From Hygrocybe punicea (lineage: Eukaryota > Basidiomycota > Agaricomycetes > Agaricales > Hygrophoraceae), in assembly GCA_963556145.1 (NCBI GenBank), contig OY744461.1:6768891-6832890 (forward strand): 64,000 bases of DNA, read 5' to 3'. A model generated the notes under the pieces. It was given only the letters and a program-made list of their open reading frames with translations. It made no database searches and was not told where the DNA came from. Shown piece after piece: positions 1-10,426 of this stretch. The translations under genes and the position numbers were made by a program. Numbering within the stretch: position 1 is the stretch's first letter; each line of letters starts with the position of its first letter.

Positions 1-17
1 AGTCTGTTCTTAGTGTT

Positions 18-3000
18 CTATTCCACCATGTCTATTGGAAAACTCTTCTTTGCAGCTTCTGCAAATCTTTTCCACATTAGAACTTGCTTCTCAGCATATG
101 CATGATGTCCCCTCTCCTGCTTTGAAGACTGAAGTGCTCATCTTGCTCTTGCCTCCCACAGTCATTGTTGAAACCTATACCATCTGGTGGTAAACTCCAT
201 CTCTGCCAACACCGTCGTTTCCTCTTCCCCTGCTCTTTCTGCTCTAGCCTTTGCTCTCAATCAGTTCACTCTGTAAACTACTGGAACTTTAATGGTACAT
301 TTCGGTAGATCTCATTTGAAAACTCACATTCTGACATCCAGTTGTCCTCCTGTTCCTTGTTCTGGTCACCCATTCTCCAAAACCATGCCAATGCATCACT
401 CTTTTGCCCAAACCTGTTTTCTTCCACAACGTCTCCACTCAGCTTCAAATCCTCTCTGTGAATTTCTTGATAGTGTGCCAATGTGTCATTGCTAGCAACC
501 AGGTTTACCAATGCCCTTCAAGCTCGACCATAAGACCTCACACATTCACACAAAGCCACATCTGCATAACGAATGGCACCCCAAGTCCGTGTCTGGGCTT
601 TTTGTCCTTTTGCTTTCCCAACCCGTGTTCAATAAAGCAATGCTTTATGTCCCAGGGCAAAACATATTTTCTCCAGGGACTCATTAGCTTGTCCTTTTCG
701 AAGCTCCATTTCTTGTGAAGCCATTTCAATCCATCCCACCCTTTTACATGCCTCCTTTCCTATTGTAGAAGGCAAACTGATATGAGTGTTTTCTGCTAGG
801 ATAGGATCACAATCTTCTTCATCATCTGTTCCTTCCTCATCTGATGCGGAATCTTGTGAATCATCGGACATGCCAACATCATCCGGGGATGTTTTATCCT
901 TTTCCTCCCAATCCTTTTCCTCCACGTCATGCCCATTGAGTTGAAAGGTTGTCTTCCTATTGAAGGCATCAATCCTGCTTTGTAACCATTTTCGTCGATC
1001 CATAATCTTGTTTTGTTCCGCTATGGAAACAGCTTTTTTTAAGCTTTCGCATATCATGAGTGAGATTGTCCCTGAAATTCAGAATTGTGAACAGGCAAGT
1101 GATGATATAATTTGAGGAACATACTGAGCTTGTTCAATATTTAGCCCAGACACTAACCAGGCCACTGCATTGGAATCTCCTGCTTCCCCCTTGGTGTTCC
1201 TCCCCAATTTCAGATGTATTTCCACCATAGTTGGTGCTATGAACTGTTCATTCATCACTACTATTGGGAGGAAATATCACCGACCTTGCTTCAAAGCAAC
1301 TTGATAAATTTTCAGTGCATCCCCACACTGTGATTCAGCAAAAGTTTGGCTTTCACTCCACTTTTTCATCAATGCAGGATCCAATGAACCTGACAAATCT
1401 TGATATGCCTCCTTGCTTTCTCGTTTGACCCTGATGGCTGTTTTATGTTTTGCTATCAACATTTTTACTGTTCAGAGGATGAGTATCAAACCAGGAGAAG
1501 GGTGATGGTTGTTGCTTACTCATTCCAACCAACTTTTTCCAGTTTGAATGTCTCATCATGTCATCCAAGATCTCCTGCTGGTGAGCCTTGCTCATGTACT
1601 TTGTGATCCATGAGATCAAGTCGATGATTGCCCACAGAGTTTCCATCTGTTCTCCATCCAGCTGCCCAGCACCACGAATAAATTTGGGTGAGAATTTTGG
1701 AAAGCAGTCATCCTTGTGAGCATTTAAATGGAATTTTCCGATACCAAAGATCAATTCCATGGTAGGGCATCCAGAAAACTACTCTGCTTCACACGTCTCC
1801 CAAAATTCACCGCCCACTCACATATCACATCATAGAACAAGAGAGCCTGCTGCATGCCTTCGGTGTTGTACTTGAGGGCTTCACATATTGAGTAATCTAT
1901 ATTCATTTGCCTGACGAGGATTTCAGGTCACCTCAAGGACACTCTCATGTAACATTGTCACCTTTCACCTTTCTGAAAATCCACCATGCTGTGCGGAACG
2001 AAGCATCCATGCCGCGCACAGGCACAGGCACCAACCCCTGTGCATTCCAGCTTCTTGTTATTTGCATTGCTCTGGGAGACCGCTCTGTGCTTGGAACATG
2101 ATGATTTCTGATGCAAGTGTGAGTTTGTAACCTGAGACCACAACAAATAAATTTTGAACCTGTTTGACCTCAACTGCTTCCTTGATGTGCTCTTCATAGG
2201 GAGCTCTTTCCACAAAATACCCAGTCCCATTTGTAAGCTCCACATCATCACCGGGATTTCTCATATGCATGTGTTCCCCAGTGAAATTTCCGTTGACCAC
2301 AAGGCTCCTCCGATACAACCACCTGTGAAAATGTTAAGTTCAATAAACATTGGCAGGTCTATTTTACTAACAGGTTAGGCAATTCCTTCCAGTCACCAGG
2401 GAGGTTGATGCCCGGCTGCGGGCATGCTGGGCAGAAGAAAGCAAGGTCACCGTTGCCTGGTTCTTTGTCGGTGTCATGGCCATAACCAAACCATTTCCAT
2501 ACTTTGATGTCACGCCATTGCTGTGAGACTCTCATGAGCTCTCTGTAGCAGTCCTATTCGACAGGGCAATTCCACTGTCACCATCCATAAATACAGCCTT
2601 GAAGATGGAGACTCACCGATATGGTGTGAGGAAAGGCATTATTGGTAAACCGGCGCAGTTTTGAGTTAAAATTGTTTGCAGAAGTTTGACATTCAACCTG
2701 ATCAATATGAAAGTAATCCAACACTTGAAATGTAAATGCTGAGCGGGGATGTTTGAATGTGGCTGGAAAGAGGCCTATCTTGAACAGTTGCCATTGACAC
2801 TCATCTTTGGATGGACAATGACACCACCGAACACAGTGCCAGTGGACTCCGGACATATCAACCATAACCAGTACAATGTCATCCAAGTTGTCATCATCCT
2901 CTTCCTGGTTCATGTTGACCAGCAGCTGATCGTTCTTGAGCTGTGACATCGAACATGAGCCTTCGCCAACATCCTCCCAGACGTCTTCATCAGAATTGGA

Positions 3001-3604
3001 GGGACATGGATCACTACCATGACCCAGATGCAAGCAAAATCCGATGTCATGTAATGAAGATGGGGTGAAGCAGCTTCCATTCCACGATTTGAGTTTGTGG
3101 AATGGATTACCCTGATGGGAGATTCGACCACATTCCTTACAGAATAATGGATGACCTAGACAGCTCAGGCAGTGAATGGGGCCATCTTGCTTCTTGCAGA
3201 TATGACAGCAGGCAGGAATGGGGGGAGCTTCCATGCTCAACATCTCCCTCAGATATTCGCTATGAAGTGGAATCCACTGCCTGAGGTAGCAATTTTGGGT
3301 CTGCCAGTGCCTATGTCAGAGTGACTACAAAGCAGCGACAAGACTAGCTAACATTGCCTTTTGCCCTCTTACACTTTGGAGGTTGAGGTGCACCAGAGTC
3401 AGGAAGCATATCTGGGGACATGTTTTGCTGTCGGTTTGAATGCACAGGTGACTTTTTTGGACTGGATTTGTGTGGACTTTTTGGACGCTCCTCTACAACT
3501 GGTTTAGACACCCATTTTGTGCGATTTTTCATCTTTCTCTCAACAAAGACGACTTCTTGAGCTGTCTTCTTCTTCCCATGTTTCTCTTTGGACAATTTGG
3601 TCAT
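18..3604 (-). pseudogene. KDZ-type transposase with CxC2-like cysteine cluster, decayed
   Basis: This is a transposase gene of the Kyakuja-Dileera-Zisupton (KDZ) class, broken by introns and mutations. Translation probably starts at 3604 with a lysine-rich N-terminus. At 3243-2578 follows the cysteine-rich CxC2-like cluster (PACCHIC, HCLSCLGHPLFCKEC, then a WCHC segment) and the stretch KHPRSAFTFQVLDYF. Further segments in family order are CPACPQPGINLP near 2410, a GxGACxxARHG segment ending in VDFQKGER near 1960-2030, and GIGKFHLNAHKDDCFP with KFIRGAGQLDGE near 1650-1740. An acidic insert lies at 800-910. A C-terminal segment (RAKARAERAGEE, then AYAEKQVLMWKRFAEAA) ends at a TAG at 18-20. In-frame stops at 162-164 and 138-140 (TGA, probably from CGA) and 261-263 (TGA, probably from TGG) show that the copy is dead. 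The family assignment rests on remembered motifs and I am confident of it; exact exon limits are not resolved. Confidence 0.82.
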
Positions 3605-3690
3605 TGGTGGGATGTGGTTGATGTTTAAATTGGTTGATGTTTACATGTTTATATCGGACACGTGATGTGTCATGTGTCATGTCCGATGTG

Positions 3691-3698
3691 TTGGTGTG
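3691..3698. repeat. Left target-site duplication of element D
   Basis: TTGGTGTG directly precedes the left terminal repeat of element D and recurs directly after its right end at 21989-21996. The duplication is 8 bp if both termini read CACTTCAGTC. It could be counted as 9 bp (GTTGGTGTG) if the outermost base of the right terminus belongs to the target. It lies 87 bp upstream of the KDZ start codon. Confidence 0.85.
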
Positions 3699-4676
3699 CA
3701 CTTCAGTCAACCACCTAGCCCCAACTAACTAGATGTAACACAACTCTGTAGGTGTTCCATCTAAGTGTTCATATAACCATGGTACTCCCAAGGACAATTT
3801 ATTGCCCCAGGGACATTCTGACTGTAGGCAAGCATAGGGTTATATTTTTATCCCTAGGGACAATTTCCAAAGAAGACCAAGGGCTGAATAGTTATCCCAA
3901 GGGATGATTTTGACAAAGGATCATGGCCTGAAATATCATCCCATGGGACATATTATAATACCATCAGGGAGAATATATATTTTCCTGGGATATATTCTCA
4001 ACCAGGTGTTGCCTCAGCTCAAGCTGATGTTTTTTGAAAAATGGCTATAACATTGTAAATAAAATAGGTAAAATTATGAAAATATTTGTGTGCATAGATT
4101 AAAAGGCCTAGGGACTGTAATTCCATCCCTTGGGATATTTATTTTGTCCCTTGGGATATTTATTTCATCCCTTGGGATATTTATTTTATCCCTTGGGCTA
4201 TTTACTTTATCCCTTGGGATATTTATTCCGTCCCTTGGGATATTTATTTTATCCCTTGGGCTATTTACTTTATCTCTGGGGATATTTGTTTTATCCCTTG
4301 GGATATTTATTTTATCCCTTGGGACATTTATTTTATCCCTTGGGATATTTATTTTACCTGAGAAAAGCCCATGGGACATATAGAATATCTCATGGGATAC
4401 TTATCTTGTCTAGAAAACAGCCCATGGGACATGTAGAATATCCCATGGGATACTTATCTTGTCTTAGAAAATAGCCCATGGGACATAGAACATCCCTTGG
4501 GATACTTTTACTATTACAGAAACAGCCCATGGGACATGAAAAATATTGCTTGGGATATTTACGTTAACCAAGAAAAAGCCCATGGAACACATAAAATATC
4601 CCTTGGGATATTTACTTTACCCACAAAAAAGCCCATGGGACATATAAAATATCCCTTGGGATACCTTTGTTATCGC
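3699..4676 (+). repeat. Outer part of left terminal inverted repeat of D
   Basis: This block pairs with the reverse complement of 21005-21988. It contains dozens of copies of the motif CCCWWGGG followed by A-C/T-A, spaced irregularly from 3785 to 4080 and then in regular arrays. A subterminal stretch near 4020-4090 (GATGTTTTTTGAAAAATGGC, then AATTATGAAAATATTTG) closely matches the subterminal part of the hAT-type MITE at 49550-49920, so an older MITE may be embedded in the arm. The block is cut at 4676 by insertion of retrotransposon A. Confidence 0.8.
4123..4676 (+). repeat. Tandem array of 21-bp and ~60-bp CCCWWGGG units (left arm of D)
   Basis: The first half (about 4123-4360) repeats a 21-bp unit of the type TCCCTTGGGATATTTATTTTA about a dozen times. 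The second half repeats a roughly 60-bp unit in which AGCCCATGGGACAT alternates with TATCCCTTGGGATA. Every unit carries the 8-bp near-palindrome CCCTTGGG or CCCATGGG. The open reading frames across it are repetitive by-products of the array. The same array occurs in inverted orientation at 20920-21575. Confidence 0.9.
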
Positions 4677-4763
4677 TGTAGAGGGTCGATGTCCCTCTGA
4701 GTCCGTATCATCGATATATCACAAATCCGGACGAACCCGCTGCCTCCATTCAACTTACATTCG

Positions 4764-4836
4764 AACCCGACGTAACCCGACGTAACCCGACGTGACGTGA
4801 CGTGACGTGACCCGACGTGACCGACGTAACCCGACA
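4764..4836 (+). promoter_or_regulatory. ACGT-motif array in the LTR upstream region
   Basis: About ten overlapping copies of CCCGACGTAA and GTGACGTGA lie roughly 310-380 bp upstream of the TATA box. ACGT cores are typical bZIP-factor binding sites, so this may be the element's enhancer; that role is inferred. Solo LTRs C (12425-12480), F (46365-46430) and G (55650-55700) keep the array with different copy numbers and with CG-to-TG changes in F and G. Confidence 0.5.
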
Positions 4837-5144
4837 CATGCCGCTTTGTGACGGCCGCTTTTGGGCTAAATCCGGCAGCCTCAAACGCCTCGGAGTTCCA
4901 ATTCCAGGAGATGGATCTCTTCGGACTCAATCCCCGACTTCGGATTTACTTTATTTATGCATCCCCTCGTCCTTTCGGAGATATGTAGGACTTTCTAGAT
5001 CTTTTCCTTGCATATTCGTTTTCCCCTCCATTTCCTGTCTTCGTTGCTTTGCAACCCCCCTTTCCACTTCCCCATTCCAGTGTTTCTTTGTAGTTTCTAT
5101 CGGCCGAAGTAGACATGTCCGAAAGTAGCTACACACTCATGTAC

Positions 5145-5169
5145 TATAAAAACGGTCCCCGACGACCGT
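5145..5169 (+). promoter_or_regulatory. TATA box followed by an inverted repeat
   Basis: TATAAAA is followed at once by ACGGTC (5152-5157), six bases of loop, and GACCGT (5164-5169). The same pair recurs at the matching place in the other LTRs. In solo LTR G it is ATGGTC/GACCAT and in the LTR of B it is ACGGTG/CGCCGT, so changes in one half are matched in the other. It may be a protein-binding palindrome between TATA box and start site, or a structure at the RNA 5' end. Confidence 0.5.
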
Positions 5170-5582
5170 ACAAAATAAGATACCCTTAGTCCCCGTTTCC
5201 CTCATAGTCAGAATCGTTTAAATCCCTTCAAATGCTCGTCCACGTAGTTCCTTAGCCTTTTTATAGTTTACTTCGTTGTCTTCCTCGTTGTTCCCGTATA
5301 TTTGTTCATCGTTTCCGACCCGACCCGACCCGACCCGCCGTACCCGACATCGTCGGCATCGTCGGGTTCTTTATTATTTGTCCGTTTTCACTCCGTTCAT
5401 CGCCGGCTTCGTCGTTATTAGTCCAGTTTTACGCGGCGGCTTTATTTTTACTTACATTCCTTTACTTTTACTACTATTCCCGACACTGACTTATCCACAG
5501 TCACTTCTACGCTGACTACCCCTTGGTTAGGATCTTATTTCTTTATATAGTTCCGAAGCCACACAGAACCCGCATCTACATC

Positions 5583-5600
5583 TGGAGCCCACCGCGAGGA
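5583..5600 (+). other. Putative primer-binding site of A
   Basis: Two bases after the 5' LTR the sequence reads TGGAGCCCACCGCGAGG. It starts with the TGG expected for pairing with the CCA end of a tRNA. I cannot name the tRNA. The position and the TGG start are the only support. Confidence 0.55.
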
Positions 5601-8600
5601 TAATTCAGTGTCATCATTCATTCATTCCATAACCCTACACTTTCCTTTCGTCATCTCGAAATAACCCTTGCCGCAGCACTCTACACATCCGACTCCCGTT
5701 ACCCGACCTCTTTACATCCAACATCCGATGCCTCGACAATCCAATCGCCAACTGCCACACTATCATTTGGGTTTGATTCTCATAATATTTTCTCTTCTTT
5801 AACGACTACGATTGTCTAGTATCACGTACACCTTCGAACCCGCTCTTGCGCGGCCGACCCAACGGCCGTTTACCGCTTTAGGAACCTTGCACAGCCACGA
5901 CCCGATAGGCCCTCGTTTGTCGCTCAACGACTCGAACCTCGTCACATCCACCATCCACGCTCGTTTATAGATCCCCAACACGCTCGGAATCCCACTCCCC
6001 ACCGATAACCGTCGAAAAACCGCGACCGGAAAGCCCCAACGACCCGCCCAACAGCACTCGCGCGTCAAACACGACTCGGAACAGACGGAGCGCCGTGCAA
6101 CGGGTTTAGCCTGTGCACCCCCAGCCGCTCGCATCTAAGAACTCGCACTTGTCACCGAATACAAGCCCTGACACGCCCCCATCGTCTGAGCCCGCGAAGT
6201 TACCAGCAAAACACGTCAGCGCCCTTCACGAGTTCATGCGAGCAGCCCCCGCGTTCGAGCCCTCAACACTGAGCTACAGCCCCACGACGCCATTCGCGAG
6301 CCTCACAAGCCATCTTCGCCATTATCGAGCCCCCAACGCGTCGCCACGTCATCCCTCCTCGTGCCCCCGCCTAGTCGACATCTCCGGCCGCTCACGCCCT
6401 CGATGGACACCCCGTCACCTCGCACCGCTTCCCAGAGTCCCACATCGCCCTTCGCAAGCCCTCACGAGCCGTCCTCGCCGTCATCGACCCCTCACGCGTT
6501 GCCACGTCATCCTTCCTCGTACTCGACATCACCGGCCGCTCAAGTCCTCGTTGGACCACCCTCCGCTTCGTACTAGTTCCCAAGTCCCCACAACGCCCCT
6601 CGCGAGCTCTCACGAGTCGTCTTCGCCGTCATCGAGCCCCCAACGCGTCGCCACGTCAACCAACCTCAAGCCCCCGCGAAGTCGACATCTCCGGCCGTCC
6701 ACGCCCTCGTTGGACCTCCCCGTCGCCTCGTACCGCTTCCTACAGCCCCACGACACCACTCGCGAGCCCTCACGAGCCATTCTCGCCGTCATCGACGCCT
6801 CACGCGTTGCCACGTCATACTTCCTCGTGCCCCCGTAACTCGATATCCTCGGCCGCTCACGCCTTCGTAGGACCCACCGGCGGCTCGTATCACATCCCAG
6901 CACCCTACATCGCACCCGCAAACCCGTACAAGCTGTCCCCGTTATATTCGAGCCCCCAACGCCATGCCACGTCACCGGCTTCGTGCCCCAGCCAAAGTCG
7001 ACATCTCCGGCCGCTCACGCCCTCGTCGGACCCACCGCTGCCTCGTACCGCATCCCAGGGCCACACATCGTCCGTCGTGACGCCGTACAAGCCGTCCCCA
7101 CTGCCCTCGAGCCATCAACGCTGCGCCACGTCACCCAACAGCCTACCACCGCGTTCCCAGACCCAGGACCAACGACCACCACGACCGTCAGCCCCCACAC
7201 CCACGTTCACGCCCCCGCACTTCTGTGGGACCCTTTCCCGTCCCAAACGACTCCGCTCTCGTCCCTCGTCGTCCCACGCAAGCGGCCACGTCACCCCCCG
7301 TCGACCTCCATTCACCCCCAGCCGTTCCCGTCCTCGTCCACTCCCCTTCGATCACCTACGCCCTCGACCAACCCCACGACGTCCCTCAAGTCCCTTCGCG
7401 AGCCCAAACGAAGCCCCCGTTGGGTTACGCCCGTGAAACCGTGACCACCGGCCGCCCAAACCCGTTCCACGACCCGACGGACCATTGTCAAATCCCCACG
7501 CAACTATCCGCCACGAAAACATCACGAAGACGCCACCCGTATCACCCCAATCCATCTCCCCGCCCACGCCGTCCGCCCCCGTCTCCAACATCGCCCTACA
7601 CCATACCCCAGCCTCGATCACCCGTCACCCGCTCCCCCGGCCTCCAGCACCCTCGAACGACCTCACGCAACCACGATCCATGTCATGCAACACCACGTCC
7701 CTTCGTACCCGCCCACGTCATCCGCCTCCGTTTCCCAACATCGCCCTATCCCGTACCGCCAACCTCGACCACCCGTTACCCGCTTCCCTCGACAACCCGC
7801 AGCTTCGAACAACCCCACGCAACCATGATCCACGCCTCGCAACCACGTTCCGTCTTATCCGCTCACGTCGTCCGCCCCCGTCTCCCTACGTCGCCCTATG
7901 CCATACCGCCACACCCGACAACCCGTTTTCAACCTACCCGCTACACCGGGTTCCGGATCCGGATCCGCGACCTGCATCACAGCACCCGACTACGAACCCG
8001 GACTCGTTCCCAACGATTCCGCGGCATCTGGTTCCGGTTCCGGTTTCACGACCCGTACCCGCCACCTTCGCACCCCCATACCCACCGAACCCGACCCTAC
8101 GAAAACCCCTCACCGTCCATCGGCATAAGAAATATTTACATAAATAGATTAAATAAATAAAAAGAAAGAAAAACGTCAGAGATAAAAGAAAGATAAAAAG
8201 AAATAACTCATTCCCGACACACCCGGCACCCGCATAATCCACCCGACACACCCGCTTATGAATCCGTTACACCCAGCGAACCCGTTTACGAACCCGCCGC
8301 ACCCGCTTACGAACCCGACGCACCGCTTCACTCATTCCCCACGCACCCGACTCGTCCGCTCACGCACCCGCATTCCACCCATTGACATCGCTCTCCGCTT
8401 TCCATGACCCACCGTTTCCGCCACCGTTTCGACCCAGACACAACGTTCCCTGTCTCGGCTTCGATTCCCAACCCACCCGACTTTATATTTCAGTTCCATG
8501 GGGGAGAATGCTTCCCCACGGGTCCAAGCCGGTGCTGAACCGCCTAGTATGAGGCTGATATCACAGCCGTTGATTATCGCCCCCATATTAGTATTGACAT

Positions 8601-9522
8601 ATCGAACCTCCGCCATCGTCTATCGAACCTCCGCCATCGTATATCGAACCTCCGCCATCGTCCATCGAACCTCCGTCATCGTCCATCGAACCTCCGTTGT
8701 CGTCATATCGTATCGAACCTCCGCCGTCGTCCATCGAACCTCCGTCATCGTCCATCGAACCTCCGTTTTCGTCATATCATATCGAACCTCCGCCATCGTA
8801 TATCGAACCTCCGTCGTCGTCCATCGAACCTCCGTTTTCGTCATATCGTATCGAACCTCCGCCATCGTATATCGAACCTCCGTCGTCGCCTATCGAACCT
8901 CCGTTTTCGTCATATCGTATTGAACAACCACCGTCATCATATCATGTCTACCCCTACACCACCGTTTCCGCCACCCGTTGACACAGCCACCAAAGCCGCC
9001 GACCCTAACTCGACCCGCCTAGATCGTCTTTGTCATCCGCTTGTGTTTTATTTCGTTTCCGCTCCTGCCTTACTCGTCTCCGTCACCCGCCCCCAATCCT
9101 ATGTCACATTTAGTTTTATCCTGACTTGATTTCTATCGCGTCCCCTCTTTCCGATACCCGACATTTATTTATTTTCTCATCTATTTTGCGTTTCCACTCC
9201 CCATTTGTCCCGTTTTTTGTAGCTTTCCATCTTTTCTTTCATTTCCGCTCAGTTCCCTTTTCCTCCAGTTCTATGTACTTTGTTTCCTTTTTCCTCGACA
9301 CCGGCTTCACTCATTTCATTCCCCATTCGCCGCTCTCAGCCTCCGACCGTCCATCGAGTTCCACTAGTCACCATCTGCTCTCCCCCTTTGCATTGTCCAC
9401 AACCCGCCTCGTCCTGTCGAGCCCGATTCCATGACCACCACGTCGGCCTCATCTCACGCATCCGAGTCCCGAGTCCACGTAGTATCGACCAGGGATGGTC
9501 TTTATTTGAAGTACCCTGGAGA
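5601..9522 (+). other. Internal region of A: GC-rich tandem repeats, no gene recognised
   Basis: I find no conserved protein motif here. About 6270-7130 is a degenerate tandem repeat of roughly 155 bp, at least five copies, each containing GCCACGTCA and CCGGCCG(C/T)TCACGCCCTCG-like text. About 7540-7960 is a second repeat of roughly 150 bp, three copies, containing CAACATCGCCCTA. About 8590-8935 repeats TCGAACCTCCG every 20-40 bp. The long proline-, serine- and threonine-rich frames across this stretch follow from the base composition. A polyadenylation-like AT-rich stretch lies at 8140-8210. Confidence 0.7.
9485..9522 (+). other. Region before the 3' LTR of A, shared with B
   Basis: The 38 bases ending GGAGA before the 3' LTR match the 38 bases before the 3' LTR of element B (18481-18518) at most positions, both with TCGACCA(G/C)GGATGGTCT. 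This is where the polypurine primer for plus-strand synthesis should lie. The conservation supports mobilisation of A by a B-like polymerase. Confidence 0.6.
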
Positions 9523-10426
9523 TGTAGAGGGTCGATGTCCCTCTGAGTCCGTATCATCGATATATCACAAATCCGGACGAACCCGCTGCCTCCATTCAAC
9601 TTACATTCGAACCCGACGTAACCCGACGTAACCCGACGTGACGTGACGTGACGTGACCCGACGTGACCGACGTAACCCGACACATGCCGCTTTGTGACGG
9701 CCGCTTTTGGGCTAAATCCGGCAGCCTCAAACGCCTCGGAGTTCCAATTCCAGGAGATGGATCTCTTCGGACTCAATCCCCGACTTCGGATTTACTTTAT
9801 TTATGCATCCCCTCGTCCTTTCGGAGATATGTAGGACTTTCTAGATCTTTTCCTTGCATATTCGTTTTCCCCTCCATTTCCTGTCTTCGTTGCTTTGCAA
9901 CCCCCCTTTCCACTTCCCCATTCCAGTGTTTCTTTGTAGTTTCTATCGGCCGAAGTAGACATGTCCGAAAGTAGCTACACACTCATGTACTATAAAAACG
10001 GTCCCCGACGACCGTACAAAATAAGATACCCTTAGTCCCCGTTTCCCTCATAGTCAGAATCGTTTAAATCCCTTCAAATGCTCGTCCACGTAGTTCCTTA
10101 GCCTTTTTATAGTTTACTTCGTTGTCTTCCTCGTTGTTCCCGTATATTTGTTCATCGTTTCCGACCCGACCCGACCCGACCCGCCGTACCCGACATCGTC
10201 GGCATCGTCGGGTTCTTTATTATTTGTCCGTTTTCACTCCGTTCATCGCCGGCTTCGTCGTTATTAGTCCAGTTTTACGCGGCGGCTTTATTTTTACTTA
10301 CATTCCTTTACTTTTACTACTATTCCCGACACTGACTTATCCACAGTCACTTCTACGCTGACTACCCCTTGGTTAGGATCTTATTTCTTTATATAGTTCC
10401 GAAGCCACACAGAACCCGCATCTACA
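9523..10426 (+). repeat. 3' LTR of retrotransposon A
   Basis: This copy has the same length as the 5' LTR (904 bp), and every open frame inside it is identical to its counterpart there. TCGC at 10427-10430 is the right-hand target duplication, and AGAAACAGCCCATGGGACAT resumes the repeat array of element D. Confidence 0.92.

Larger units (their letters stand above)
4677..5580 (+). repeat. 5' LTR of retrotransposon A
   Basis: The LTR is 904 bp and bounded by the inverted hexamer TGTAGA/TCTACA. It begins with a small hairpin (AGAGGG pairing with CCCTCT within the first 25 bases). From about 4764 to 4836 it carries an array of ACGT motifs. A TATA box lies at 5145-5151 with an inverted repeat directly after it. 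The same architecture recurs in solo LTRs C, F and G, and in diverged form in the LTR of B. Confidence 0.9.
4677..10426 (+). mobile_element. Non-autonomous LTR retrotransposon A (LARD-like)
   Basis: Two LTRs of 904 bp (4677-5580 and 9523-10426) flank 3.9 kb with no reverse transcriptase, integrase or recognisable gag. The whole unit is flanked by TCGC (4673-4676 and 10427-10430). The other arm of D near 21010 preserves the empty site, which reads TTATCGCAGAAAC. The LTRs start TGTAGAGGG and end GCATCTACA. Every open frame in one LTR has an identical counterpart in the other, so insertion was recent. The internal region is GC-rich and made largely of tandem repeats. The 38 nt before the 3' LTR match those before the 3' LTR of autonomous element B, which suggests A is mobilised by B-like proteins. 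Confidence 0.88.

Noticed and set aside
4123..4676. CRISPR-like array
   Set aside because: The repeats are contiguous with no unique spacers, and the host is a fungus.
6113..8160. Long proline/serine/threonine-rich frames in element A
   Set aside because: They follow GC-rich tandem repeats, occur in several phases on both strands, and have no family motif.
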